A DNA stretch of 64,000 bases from Onchocerca volvulus (lineage: Eukaryota > Nematoda > Chromadorea > Rhabditida > Onchocercidae), in contig HG738137.1 of NCBI GenBank assembly GCA_000499405.2, positions 21,166,603 to 21,230,602 of the forward strand, given 5' to 3'. The notes below the pieces were generated by a model, which made no database searches, was not told the origin of the DNA, and worked only from the letters and a program-made list of their open reading frames with translations. Positions 13,546-26,866 of the stretch are shown one piece after another (within the stretch, counting starts at the first letter, position 1; the number at the start of each line of letters is the position of its first letter). A program made the position numbers and the translations under genes.

Positions 13546-14288
13546 GATCTTTTCGTTCACTTTGTCACTCTAACTGACCAATGAGCAAATTACTTTTTGA
13601 AATTGATTAAAACTGAAAAGAAAAGATTCCAAATCATTCCGGAAACAGTGACTATAAATTTTTAGTAACTAACAGAATAAAGGGTAGTAAAATTACTTCG
13701 CATTTCAACAATTGTAGTATATATCGCAAGACGACAAAAATTCCCTAAGATTAGCCAGAGGAAATCAATCATCGGTGATAATCATAACATCAAATCACAA
13801 CGCTGTTATCATGCTCTAACAATGCATCGACTTTTAACCACTGACAATGCTTCCTATCAAGCCATATATGCCTATCATTGGTTGCAACAACATGCGGTCA
13901 TATTTAACGCGGTTCTCGAGACTTCTGGTTTTTTGTATGAAGTACCGTCTTTTCTTTCGCCGGGTGGTTAAGAAACGGGTTTGATTGGTCTTTGATTCTA
14001 GAATCATCCGCTCTTCATCACTCTTTCTCTATTTCTATGTCGTACGCACACCTTCCATGCTTAAATCATATCATACCCATGATAGTAGCTATCTCCTGTT
14101 ATCACTGCCTTTGATCAATCCTTGTTCTTTGTGGGAACTTTTTATCTTAGCATTCTTCACTGCAATTTTAGTAATTTTGCTTGCTTTTAGTATAACACTT
14201 CGATAAAAGTATATTATTCGTTCCTTATGTGCAGATCAGATTGTTGGCTGAATTCTTGATACAGAAGTATAATTTCAGATTTTATTAG
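13546..14288. promoter_or_regulatory. Shared divergent 5' region
   Basis: This 0.74 kb lies between the starts of the angiomotin-like gene (minus) and the SelT homologue (plus). The two genes are arranged head to head, so the segment must contain both promoters. By eye the part at 13850-14000 is less AT-rich than its flanks. I see no defined TATA element or repeat. Confidence 0.5.
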
Positions 14289-16002
14289 ATGATTACGAAT
14301 CAAATTGGCACAGTTGTCTTAGGCATAGCTCTGCTCTTATCCTTACGTGATATTTATGGACATTCCAAAGATGAATATAACGATGATGAGATGTTTGAAA
14401 AGGAATTTGGTGATGAGGTTGGTTTTTTTTACAAATTCTTGCAAAAAACAGGCGGTATTTTAAAAATTTTGCAAATTGCAGAATGAATATTTAGATTCTT
14501 TTGTTCCTTCTATCAGGGTCCATCATATCTTTTCAGCATTGTCAAAAGAACTTTCTATTCTAGGAAACTGGCGAAAAATTGGAAGATACAGACCATATTC
14601 GAGTTAGGCAAGGATCACACTTCACTGCACCGCCACATACTACTAAGAAACTTCCTAGCATGAAGTTTTTATTTTGGTTAGATTTACATTTACGGTTTAG
14701 GAGGATATTACGAGAAATAATGTTCACCAAATTTCCATTTATTTCTTCTAGCATATAGTCGTGAAGTTTTAACTTTATCTTAACTTTCTTTACACTTAGC
14801 CCGACCTTATATGGTACAATTGTGATAAAGTGTTTTCGTGATTAATTCATATCAAGTCATATTTGCATGGAAAATATAAGCTTTTGTAACTTTAAACACG
14901 TAACTTACACATAATTATAGTGTTTCGTGTGGTTATCGGCAAGCATTTGATGAATTCTCCCGCTACATACATGAAAAGTATCCTTCAATGAAAATTGATG
15001 GTGCCAATTATTCACCTAAAGCATGGAAAAGCATTCTGGCACAGGTTGGGAATTATTTCTTTGCTTTATTCTATATATTAATTAAAATTCATTATTATTT
15101 AAAATATGGCTGAAAACTTAGATTAATTTATTGATTCCGGAAGTATGCACCATGCCCCTAATCTCTAAAACTAGCTAATGATTGTTTAGTATTGGGCTTT
15201 TCCATTTAAACTCTGACAGAATGTCCTATAATATACTTTTTGATGTCATATTCATTAAGCAAACTTTGAAATAATGTTGGGATTGTATAAATTAATTTAT
15301 TAAGTAGGATTAACAATTAATTTATCAGTGATGCAATATTTTGAATAAAAATTCCGAGACATAAAAGAAATATATTTCAGATTATTGGATTGGGAAAGAT
15401 AGTTTTTATTGTATTAATTGTAATGGGGCAGGATCCGTTTGCATCGATCGGACAGCCTACACCGCGCATTTTTGCGTGGGCTTTGAGCAATAAAGTTTCA
15501 TCGTGCATGATGTTGTTTCTTCTTTCTAACACTATCGAAAGTAAGTTGTGTAGTTTTGGCTTCTGATCAGCACATTTTGAATTGTTAATTTGAAATGATT
15601 CGGAAATAAACTGATTTATGCTTAACGGTGAACTGGTTTTTCTGAGAACTAAATAATCGAAAATTTGCAAACCGATTTATTTTAGGAGTGATTTTATGTA
15701 CAGAAAACTCGTTTATTTGAATTCAAAATTGAATATTTTATTCTTGTTATACTTTATTTTAGGTTCTCTTATGTCAACAGGAGCGTTCGAGATTTATTTG
15801 GGTGATGAACAGATATGGTCAAAGCTTGAAAGTGGGAGAGTGCCGTCACCATCAGAGCTAGTTCAAATCATCGATCAGCAAATGGAATTGCAGGGTGCAA
15901 AAGTGAGCTCACTATCAAATAATTTTTTCGATTTGATTTAATGGTCTCTCTCAGTTTTCTTTATTTCAGGTTTCTGGTACATTTGCATTTGATTCGTCCT
16001 GA
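14289..16002 (+). CDS. selt-1: Selenoprotein T homologue (Cys form)
   Basis: Six exons join in phase into 232 residues: 14289-14417, 14564-14676, 14921-15044, 15381-15540, 15763-15902 and 15970-16002. An N-terminal signal or anchor segment (GTVVLGIALLLSL) is followed by an acidic linker. The thioredoxin-like fold opens with MKFLFCVSCGYRQAF; the redox motif is CVSC at about residues 81-84. A hydrophobic segment follows (IIGLGKIVFIVLIVMG), then the family signatures GQDPF, PTPRIFAWA and STGAFEIYLGDEQIWSKLES. In animals SelT is an ER-membrane thioredoxin-like oxidoreductase. Vertebrates have Sec at the second motif position; here the codon is TGT, so no UGA recoding is needed. The codon for the first motif Cys is split by an intron (TG|T). 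At 232 residues it is longer than human SelT because of its N-terminal linker. Confidence 0.93.
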
Positions 16003-18203
16003 TGAGCCATCAAAATGATTACCTGCTCAAAAACGTATAATTACAATTATGGCAGTTGAGTTACTGTATTTGTTGTTTACAACTTAGATGTATATGAGTT
16101 TAATTTCTTCCAAACGTTTTCACTTTTTCATTTCCAATTCCAAATCTAAAAATAGCTTTAGAAAATTTTGCCGTAGTTGATTCGCAGACTTTTCGATTTT
16201 CCTGCAATTTTTACAGTGCAAGTTTTCTTATGTATGAAGACGACAGTAACAGTGAACTGAGAAAAAGTGATACACCAGCTTCCAAATTTTTGTATGCATT
16301 GTATTTGGACCCTATTAGGAATATTTCGCTCTCAGTAATGAGTCGAAGTGTCTTGAATTACTGTACTTGTGTTTCACTGATTATTTTCATATTTTTACCC
16401 ATTTGTTTAGCCCACATATTTCTAGCTTCAAAGATTTTGATCATTTTTCATAATCATCATTATTATCGTTATCCCGAGAACAATGAATTATGTTCTAGTC
16501 TTTTCTTATTTATCTTTCAATTCCATTCAATTGCAAAAGTGAAAAACTAACGTAATTTTGATAGAATTTAAGAGACATTCCTGTGTGAATCTATTTCATG
16601 ATGCAATTTTTTTTACTTCCTTACAGTGCTGTTACCTTCACTCCATTTGAGATTCGATGTTGGTAAAACTAGTCGATTTCATAATCAGCATCTACTCTCG
16701 TAGTGTAGCGACACTTCATCATTGATTAAGCAAACAATACAGAAGATGCGCTAGCTGACATTTTCATCATTTAAAAATGCCGATTTGTTCCAAGATTAAA
16801 CTTAAAAAATTGATGAGATCAAGGCAGTCACTGAAATTTCTCCAGATTTTGCTTATCCTCTAAGCCAAAGAGTATGCCACTTATATTTACAGCTTTTTCG
16901 AGTTTATGTTATTTTTAGTATTCATGTTTTCATTCTATTAAAAATGGAGATATTCGATCAGAACTTTACTTACAGTGCAGCTAAAAAAGATATCAATTCT
17001 GAATCAGTGAAGAATATCGAACAAATTTACTTCAACATCCGAAAAATCTTGAACTTACTTTTGTAATAGTTGATATTAAGGATATGCGCGCAAGTAGACA
17101 CAAATTATGCGAATGAGCGAAATTTTTCAAAATAAAATTCATATGTTTTACTTGCGCTTAACAAAGGAAAAAAAGGAAAATTCCTGCGTGTAATGATATA
17201 ACATATAGCATAGCACATATTACTAATTCATCAACGATGAAAAGAATATCTAGGAAACTGAATTAACTATGCATCAATATTTTTGGAGATTTTATTCTCA
17301 CAAAAAATGGAATCCTGTAACGACTCTGTCTTTAAATGGTTTACCTAGAGAAATTGCTGTTCACTTAGAACTAGATCTACAATTCATAATAATAACTATA
17401 AATCAGACAATTCTGAAGAAAACCAATTAATTTGATCAAAAATTTGAGGTAATATACGGAACAAGTATTTTTGCCAGAACGTAGAAGATTGGGTTCATTT
17501 CTCAAAAGAAAAAAAGAAAAAGGATTTGAGAGATTAAGAAACAAAGAATAAGGAATTATAAGTAACGATGAATTTATCTTGAAAAAGTTTGTTCAAACAG
17601 AAACATAATGATAGGCAAATTTTGATGTAGAAAGAAAATAAACTTATTTTCAGAAAGACTTCGTATATTTGAAGAGCTTCACTCTGCACATCAGGAGAAA
17701 TAAAACTTATACAGGAGAACACTAAAAAAATACTTTGTCTAATTATTTCAAATACACACAATACAATATGAGCAGAATTGAGGCAAAATAGAAAAAACAG
17801 CACAGGCTCCCGGATCATATTCAAAAAACATTTGTAGGCACCAAATTCAAATTCTCTCCATAATCAAGCAAATTTGAATATGAAAAAATCTTCATGCAGA
17901 AATACATTGCTATGCAATTTTGCTCTTTTTTATTTCCCTTTCTTATTCGAAAATAACAAAAAACCTCTCATTCTCAACTATTATTATGAAAACTCCTGGT
18001 AAATATTCTCTTTCACAAACTATGCGTATGTATTTGGTGAATTCTGATATTTGATTATGAATTAAATAGGAAAGAAAACGGAACTATAAACATCGAAACA
18101 GTGGTAATTTGATAAGATCATGGAGCAGTTGGAAAAGCATTTCATTCAGCTAAGAAAAAATGGAAATAAATTAATTTACACATATGTGAAAAGAAAAAGA
18201 AGC
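16003..18203. other. Region between convergent SelT and MO25 3' ends
   Basis: About 2.2 kb between the 3' ends of two convergent genes. No full gene is supported. On the minus strand around 17640-17730 there is a short segment that reads like one MO25 exon (listed separately). The rest is AT-rich with short unsupported frames. Confidence 0.55.
17655..17720 (-). pseudogene. Possible MO25-like exon remnant
   Basis: On the minus strand an acceptor-like GATGTGCAG is followed by an open segment reading SEALQIYEVFLK, and the frame through the acceptor gives SPDVQSEALQIYEVF. This lines up with [14 protein letters not shown] of the MO25 gene just upstream on the same strand (identities at Q, E, A, V, F and several conservative changes). 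An ENL.L string about 140 nt upstream could match the preceding MO25 stretch ENLKLMM, but a stop codon intervenes. It could be a decayed tandem copy or a chance match; the evidence is thin. Confidence 0.25.
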
Positions 18204-21048
18204 TCATGCTTTCATATCCTGTATTTGTTTAATGAGATAAGCTTTCTCGTCATTGAACTGTTCGTCTTCTGTACGATCGGTGTGGAAATTAGTAAGAAAT
18301 TCGACCAGTTTCTCTTTATTCCTCAGTAAAATATCAGCAACAGCTTTCGATTTGTTCGGATTTGCCACAAAAACCTGGAAAACTGAGATTCAATCTATCT
18401 GTAACTAACAGACATAATTTGTTCTTCGTTGATCATGACTATATTAATTATGAAATAATGTATATAACAAGTTATAGATGATTAAAGTGTTTCGATTTCG
18501 ATTTTTTAATTTCTGGATCTAACTAATTCTTGGGAAAGATTTTGAATCTGCTCTACGTAGAAGCACAAGTTCAATCTTACGAGCTTTGGGTGAAGAACAG
18601 ATAGCTTGTTTGATGAAAAGTCATTTAAAATTTTAAATCATATCCATTGGAGAACAAAAGATCGCTTAATAATTTAAAATTATTGAAAACAGTAAGGATA
18701 ACCTTGAAAACATGAAACGCTTCAAACTGTATACTACGACTTTTCTCCTTGAGCATATTCATCATGAGCTTGAGATTGTCTGCATTATTGATATATCTCG
18801 TCATTATATTAAAATTGTGACGATCCAACAGTAATTCGCCTAACAACTGGAAAATATATAAAATTACGAAACAGACTAATTTTTTCATTGATCAAAATAT
18901 TTCTCTGAAACTTCATAATAAATTATTGACAATTATGCTAATAACATCACAAGAATATAAACCTTCAAAGACTGTCTTCTCGTAACATAATTTTCTGAAT
19001 TCAATAAATTTTGATAAGACTGGAAAAATTCATCGTATTTGTTATCTAGAAATTCAGCACAAACTGCCTTATGTCTCGTGACTAATTCTTTAAATGTCGA
19101 AAATGCGTCTGATGCAATATCAAAAGTAGACACCTGAAACAAAAAGACATCGTTGAACCTGACTATATTATAATTTGGAAATTGAATTAATGAATAATTA
19201 GAAACTTCATTTCATGAATGAAACCATCTTCCTTGAAATTCCAATAGTCAGTTGCCGAGAAAAACCGTCTCACAAAAGATAATTTAGTATGCTCAAAGTA
19301 AGCTGAATAATATTCACAAATTATTTCATTTATAATACTCACGGTTTCCGTATTAACAAATAGGGTAAATTTTTGTCAAATTTCTCATGATTTCCAAATA
19401 AAATATTATGCTCATATATTATTTACTATCCGTACTGAAATAATGAAAAAGGATTTTATTAAAGTCTGAAATACATGGAATCTATTCGTTTACAAGCACG
19501 TACTAGTATGTGAAAATTATCCAATTTTCGATTATTATCCTTTACCGATTAGAAAATTACCAACTAGAAGTTTATAATTTGAAACGTTACAAATTATCAG
19601 TCAATAATAAAGGCAATTTTCTCGTAGAAATAGAAAACTAACTTCAACATAATTGAAAAATTTATAAAAATCATTGCCATAAAGAACCAATTTCGCAAGA
19701 TTTTCATGCCGAATACATTCTCTTAACATGCTGCCACAAGTAACAGCTATTTCAGGAGTTTCATATCTGCAGAATAAAAACGCTTATGGATCAGAAATTA
19801 CGTAATCAATTCACAGAATTTATTGGTAGAAGGAAACATCAATAATCTTAATAAACTATAATGATGAGCTTCCCAACAGTGTGAAACCACATTATTTTCT
19901 TTTTTCTCACTCTATATTCTTTATTGAACGAAAATATATCCTTTTTGCCTTTGTTCATATAAGATTGTAACTTAAGACAAAAACAATATTTAATAGTTTT
20001 CAATTCTATTTTCGTCTTGAATCCCTATCAGTGTTATATTAACTTCGTGCTTGCATGACAAAACATTCTATCTACGTTGCAAATTTCGGCCAAGTATAGG
20101 CAAATATTTATTACACTGAGAAAATTCGTTATTTACAAAAAAAATCCCTTTTCTGCATTCTTCAAAAGAATGCTTATTTCTGTAGCTATTTCGCCTTTTT
20201 TTTTTCTGATTAATATATTTATGGCCTTATACGCTTGCGATCAACGGTATACTTAATACAGTTTGATTAATTTCATCATTACTATTCAAAATGACAAAAT
20301 CAAAAGCTTACCCTTTAACAAGTGCTTCAAGAATTTGTGGTCGTGTATGCACATATTCTACCGTTGGTGAACGTGTTCCAATCTGTCGCCGCAGAAGATT
20401 GTTGAAAATTTGTGCAACATCCTTTTTTGCTTCAAAATCAAGCTTTACCAAGTTCTGAATGAGCATTGGAAGAATGGATGAATTGTATGCTTCTTGAGCC
20501 AATTGCGCCACCTGTAAAAATTATTTATTTTTGGGTGTAAGAGTGGCATCACGATTTCTCTGATTTCAATCGTCCGATCTTCAATTATTGGACTTCTTAC
20601 CATTAGTACTATACAAACACTTGAATGCTAACAACTTTAACTAAGAAATCGTATTTTGTTAGGACAAATATAAATGAAAAATTTTTTAAATGTAGTGAGA
20701 TCCTGAAAGAGCTCATATATTTTGGATTTATGTCAAGAAGGAAATGCAAAAAAAAAAAAAAAAGGAAGCAAAATTTCTCTTTAAATAATCACAGAATCAG
20801 CGCTAAGTCAGGGAAGAACCCTACAACAAATTATGAAAGAAATTAACCTGTTCCATATTTGGCTCTTGACTCTCTTGTCCATAAATGATACCTTTGATTG
20901 CCTGTAATGATTTGCTCACTTCTTCCGCAACTTTTTCATTTTTTTTATCCCCTCGTTCCAATCTTTCCAGTTGTGTCAATGAGTCCTTCAAATTCCTAAC
21001 GATATCCGGTGGTGATTTGTGCGATTTGCCAAACAATGGCAAGGGCAT
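18204..21048 (-). CDS. mop-25: MO25/CAB39 scaffold protein
   Basis: Six exons join in phase into 336 residues: 20848-21048, 20312-20511, 19643-19766, 18963-19133, 18703-18846 and 18204-18374. The length compares with 341 in human MO25-alpha. Landmarks along the helical repeats are [18 protein letters not shown] at the start, [108 protein letters not shown] and [19 protein letters not shown] at the end. MO25 stabilises STRAD in the LKB1 complex and activates several GCK-family STE20 kinases in the cytoplasm. An acceptor-like ACTTTTAG lies about 15 nt before the ATG and may receive a spliced leader. Which nematode MO25 paralogue this is cannot be settled here. Confidence 0.96.
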
Positions 21049-24000
21049 TGTAAAACAACACAAGCTAAAAGTCGAAAATTTTTTGAAAATTCAAAATTTG
21101 AGAATAAGAAAATACACCAAGAACGCTAAGTATTACTAAAAAATATTGTACAACTTTGATCAAATATAATCACTGAGACAATCCTATTTTGACAATATGA
21201 ACTAGGAACCTTCAAGCTTTTTGTTGAACTAAATATACTAAACAACATAAATATGAAAATCATTACTGCTCAAATGAAGAATAACACACTGAGGACGAAG
21301 AGAAAAAAAAAAATTGAAGAATAATGACAAATAAGTTTAGAAAAGCCATAGAGACGAATGATATCTATCTCAAAAAGGGACAAATTATCCATGTGATCGA
21401 GAATTAAGAGAAATAATGGATAATAGTGGAACGTTTTCCGGAATTTCCAAAAAACGCTTAAACACAAAAACGAATGAGCATTTACACCCACAGTTATAAT
21501 GATTTATTATCACCGGAAAAAGCTTGTTCAAAGCAGTAAAGAATAAAAACTGGAAACACTTTGTACTTTCAACATTTCTTCTTTTTTGATGATCATTTTA
21601 TTTCCTAAATGAATTTCAGATGAAGTAAGCAATAACTTAAAATGCCTAAATAAAAACAGGAAAAAATATTTCAAAGTAAAATATTTGAAATGTTCTTTAA
21701 TCTATTATGTACGAAGAGTATCTTTGCATAAAATAAGCTTCAAGATTGATATTAAAAAAAAAAAATCAAGTATAAATAAAAACGCAACAGAAATACTAGA
21801 ACTTAAATGAAATAAAGTCCGTAATTCCTGAGTATAACAAAACTTCATAAGTATTTCACTAAATGTTTCCAGAAGTCTTTTTTACTATTGAATAACCACT
21901 GATAGAATACTTCAAATCGAATTTATGGAAGATGAAGTCAATTATAATTATCATCGTTGTAAACATGTATGGCTATGCTATTTCTCTTCCTCTATATCAT
22001 CTAGTTATACGAGACAAGACTCCGAATACACCAAAAATACAGGAAACATCGATAAAACACGAGAAAAGCGGGAAATTTTGGTCGCTTAACTTATGATTAA
22101 TGATCATACTCGAGAGGTGGGATTTTGCAACCGATTCATTTTTTCGACACGAAAAATTTTCTAAAAATCAAATCTGGTTGTAAAAATAGTGACGGGTGAA
22201 GAGACATTTGAAAAATTCAAAAAATGAACCGATCAGAAAAGAAAGAAGAGAAAGAATCAAAATATAAAATATAGAATAAGAAGGGATCTATAATCATCAA
22301 ATACGAAAAGTGTGTTACAGTGTATTACTTAATGTTATAGAAACAAAAACATATGGATGAATAGAGAAATCAATCAATTGGCAAATACTAATTAATCGTG
22401 AGTGGAAAATGCCGTTCTAACAGTAATTAATGTACACAAATAAAAATATGAATATCCATAAAGAATGCTCGGAGGGGTTTTTTGTACATAAACAACATTA
22501 AAAAAAGAGTAGAAAACTTTTCTTTTATAATTTTCTGATGAATTACTTCTAATATTTGACAAATTGGGATATTAAGCTATCGTTTTCGAGCGTAATAAAA
22601 CATTTCCTATCTCAAATTTATTTGAAATATTTCAGATAGTTGTAGTTGTTATTATGAACGAAATTTAGATCCATCTCAATCTTCTAAGAATACTGTGATC
22701 CCCCAAATAATTCTACTATTTTTTATGAAACTGGTAAAGTTCATAATATTTAAAGCATACAATTCAATTACTAAAAATAATAGTTTCTATACATGCACGT
22801 TGAATAACTATTTACACCGATAAATGTGACAGTTGATTAAACTGTGTAGTAAAAAATACCACTACACCTCGTTCCTACAAATTGTGTGTAAAGCTAGTGT
22901 TTAAAAATGATTAAACTACAGAGAAAGTAAACGAATTAAACAACTCGAAATTCGAACTTTGAATAGAAAACTCGTAAACGAAATAGAACATACGAAAGTA
23001 TACAAATTTGCGTAAGCAGACAGATCGCATACCTTTAAGAATGTCATATACATTATTCCCAAATAACATCGAGGTAAGTGGAGTATAATCGTTTTTGATG
23101 ACAAATAAAGAATGAGTGGCAATTTGCGAGAAAAAGGTTCGAGAAAATGGTCGCTGTGTATGACGTTATTTTTATCTTGTAAATCATAACGTCTCCATTG
23201 TTGTCACTAAACTTCCTTCTCAAACGAAATATTCGGAAGCAACTTCCGATGCTTTCTAGCTGATCCTTGTAATATTATCAACTAAGAAGCACATGACGTA
23301 AAATTATTCCACTGCAGAAAACAAATTGAATATTTGAATATTTTTTTCAGCGCCATTTGATAACAACTTAAACTCGTTGATGAATAATGAGATATGCAAT
23401 CAGAAACTATTACGCAGTAATAATGATTAGAGCATCTTTCTGAATCGTCCTTGACTCTCTGCTGGCATTCTTGAACGCAATTTCAACCTGCTCTACAGTA
23501 TAATATTGATCAAAATCGCATCATACTTGATGCAAACTTGATACACTAAAATTCGTATACTTCTAAAAACAGTATCTTCCCATGAACTGTAAATCCTACG
23601 AATAATGAAAATTGCAGGTTATAATGAATTTCTGAATTTAAGGTCAAGATACATTACACAATATGAGATGAGTTTTTCTGTGATTTAACCTATATCGTTT
23701 ATTTATATGATAAAGAGTGGTAAATTTACCATACAGTCCCTAATACAACGCTGACAAATTGTCTCGATGAAAAAATATTTAATTCAATATTCAATTTATG
23801 AAAAAGAAATTTTCTAACGTTCCTGAAATCTATACAGGAATAATAATTCGGAAAGGAATAATCGCATCACATCGAGTCGCATCATCGCATGACATTCAAC
23901 CGTACCACATCGATCTTACCACATTCGGATCACACTAGCGCACAATACCGATACAAATGGGAAAAGATCATGGAAACGATGCATCTAAACAACACAATAT

Positions 24001-26866
24001 TCATCTTCTATCATGTAATCATTCCCCCTCAAAGTAGTATACCTCGACGCAGACAGCAGCCTCTACCGATGCCGCTATGAAACTTTGGTCGTCTCTCGCT
24101 TTCAACATGACATTCTAAGCGTGATGTGTGTGGTGCGGTATGCGTGAAAATAATTGAATTGGTTGATTCGGGAATGTTTTTCGCTGTTGGGATCGGTCTG
24201 TTTCTACATTTGGATTATGGGTTCATGATCTCTAAGGTTATCCGATCTTTGTTCTCTCTCGATAGCATGATAGTTAAAGATGCTTTTCATGCCTCTGGAA
24301 ATACTGTGCTAATGAAGTGTATTGCATTGTATATATCTTTGCGATGTGCAAGTGACACTACTTGATTGTCGGGGTGACAGTTAATGAGAGGGATGAGTGA
24401 AAAGCGAACATTGCCGCCTATGATGGGTAGCCAAGCAGTTCTGCATTTTTTTTGCAAAATATGCTCGATGTTCGAAGGGACATCCGCCAACAATAACAAC
24501 AGAAGTGGCCGTAATATATTTTATTTCATTCTTCGAAGGCTGTACATAATTTCTTGTTAAAAACAGTGATCTGCAAAAAAAAAAAAAAAAAGCAAAAAAC
24601 ATGATTGCTAAGAAAGCGTAGGAATCGAAGCTTTCCTTAATGGACAAAATAATGAATGTGAGATGTCAGTCATGATAGCTCCTAATCGAGTATGAAGTAG
24701 AGTTATCCAAAACTTAAAACTTTGATTCTCTTTGGAAAGAAAATTCTGGTCGAATTGTATAATTTGGTTTGTGGTCTGGTTGGTTTGGAGATTGTTTCTT
24801 CTTGCTGTGTGATTCGATTAGGTCAGCAATAGGCTTTACTGGGGTTTATACGATATTATACACAATATCGTGCTTAAACAATGATAAGGATTAAATGAAC
24901 AATATGCAATAAATATCAGAGAGTACCAACAATCTCTAAATGCTTACTACGCTATCGTATTTATCCTTTGTAACTGTTTGGTTTTTTCGCTTCACCACTA
25001 CGGATGCTCCTACTGAATTGTCATTGGTATTGATCTAAACTGTGGCTTCTGCTACCGTTGAATTGCGTCAAAATGGTACTACTGAAACTGTCGAACTGTA
25101 TCGAACTTGAACTCTTACTCCAAAATCCTGACCTAAATCCTCTCGAGATTCCTCCTCCTTATTGATCTACAGCGTTTCGCCTCGTGATTTGTCGATCGCA
25201 TTTTGTTTATCTGTGAATCGAAGCGTTTTGGTGGCAAAGATGTTTATCGTCCTTTTGAAACTATGTCGCGTCACTTGATATTTAGTGCTCCTTATTTAAA
25301 ATAATTGTCTTGTCACTACTTGACCTTTAATATCTCTTGTTTATTATGATTGCATAATTTTCGTCAACATCCCCCCGCTATTTGGCCTTTAGAGATTCCT
25401 ATCTATATACAACTAGTAAAATTTTTCGAATTTCGCCACAATTCCCACACGAATAATTTTAGTGACATAATAGATCCGTCTAGATACAGCAGAAAATATT
25501 TTTCGCAGTTGCAGTTGTTTGTCTTCAAACAAAAAATGAACTTCATATATCAACATTCATGAGAGACTGATAATCGACCTCCAGGAAAACTTTTGATGAA
25601 GGTGAAAAAGATGGCTCAGAACAAAACAGATCGAACACGAATTTGCTGTGATCTCAATTATATTAAGTTTCAAATTTTTAAATCATTCTTGAATGATTTC
25701 TGGCGATATATTATCTCTCCAAAGAATATATGCTATATGTTTTTATTCATCCTTATTATTTTTTAAAATCTTGACAGTATCGTTCTATGCGATGATAATG
25801 TTGCAAATTCTTACAACTCCTTGCTGAGCCGTATTCAAAACGGGTATTTTATAACCTACTCCATAAACAACGCTTTAATTATGTAAATATCAAAAGAAAC
25901 ATTTGTAGAACTGGATGATACAATGTCAGAGATATAACAAAAAATGAACTTCAGTCTGGGTTTTGGCTAAATCCTATGAAAATTGCAAATATCATTTTGG
26001 AAGGATTTTCTCACACTTTTGATATAAATTGGAAAATGAAAAGTTCTGATTTGTCTAGTCCTTTGCACAAGGCTTCTCAACTGATATTATTGGTTGTACT
26101 TCTGTTCTTAAGACTTTTAAAATGCAATTATGTTAGCAGTGAAAAAATGATGGTAGGAAGTTTATCAGCATTTCTACTTGCTTTTTATTCGATTATTTGT
26201 TATTGAATGGGAAAGGGTATGATATCAGCAGCATATAAGCCATCTGTTTTTGTGAAATGAATTCAGTATTTTCATATTTAAATGGAAATAATAAAACAAC
26301 TACATATAATATCGGAAATGGAATGTATTTTTGAAAATATTTGGTTAAGAAATTCCAGGTCTTATAACTTTTACACCTTCTTTAGTCCAAGTTAACATGA
26401 ATAGTATTTAAGATAATAAATGGACACAAAACAAATGATTGCATCCTGTTAAATGCATCCTGATTAGTGATAAGATAATTATGAATAAATTGATATTTGA
26501 GAACAAAAGCTTGTAATACGCAAATGTTAAAAGCTTTCGTCCGTAGGAAACATAACATTCCGACAATGAAATCATTAGCGGGTTGATCTATGGAGAACAG
26601 TATGATTTTCCACTAATCAATTGCGAAAAATTTTTTATTCAAATTAGATACATTTTTAAAATAATATCATTAAATGCATGTTCTCCTCATAATTTGATAA
26701 AATCAACCTCAGCAAACAGTATCTTCAGTTCAAGTCTACAAATCCATCCACCGATTCTAATATCAGCAACATTTTATGCATTTTTCATATAATTTACAAA
26801 AAAATTTCAAAATTAAAAAATTCTCAACATATCCTGCTATTTTTTTATTCAATAAATTAGCGAATA
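21049..26866. other. 5.8 kb gene-poor region
   Basis: No gene is supported. Open frames are short, mostly hydrophobic and without family resemblance or good splice partners. The stretch about 23820-25260 looks by eye less AT-rich than its flanks, with runs such as ACATCGAGTCGCATCATCGC near 23870. It could hold a distant promoter, an untranslated 5' exon of the MO25 gene, or an unrecognised noncoding transcript. Confidence 0.5.

Noticed and set aside
24126..24365. Plus-strand 79-codon open frame in the gene-poor region
   Set aside because: Begins at GTG, has no homology I recognise and no splice context; a chance frame in a less AT-rich stretch.
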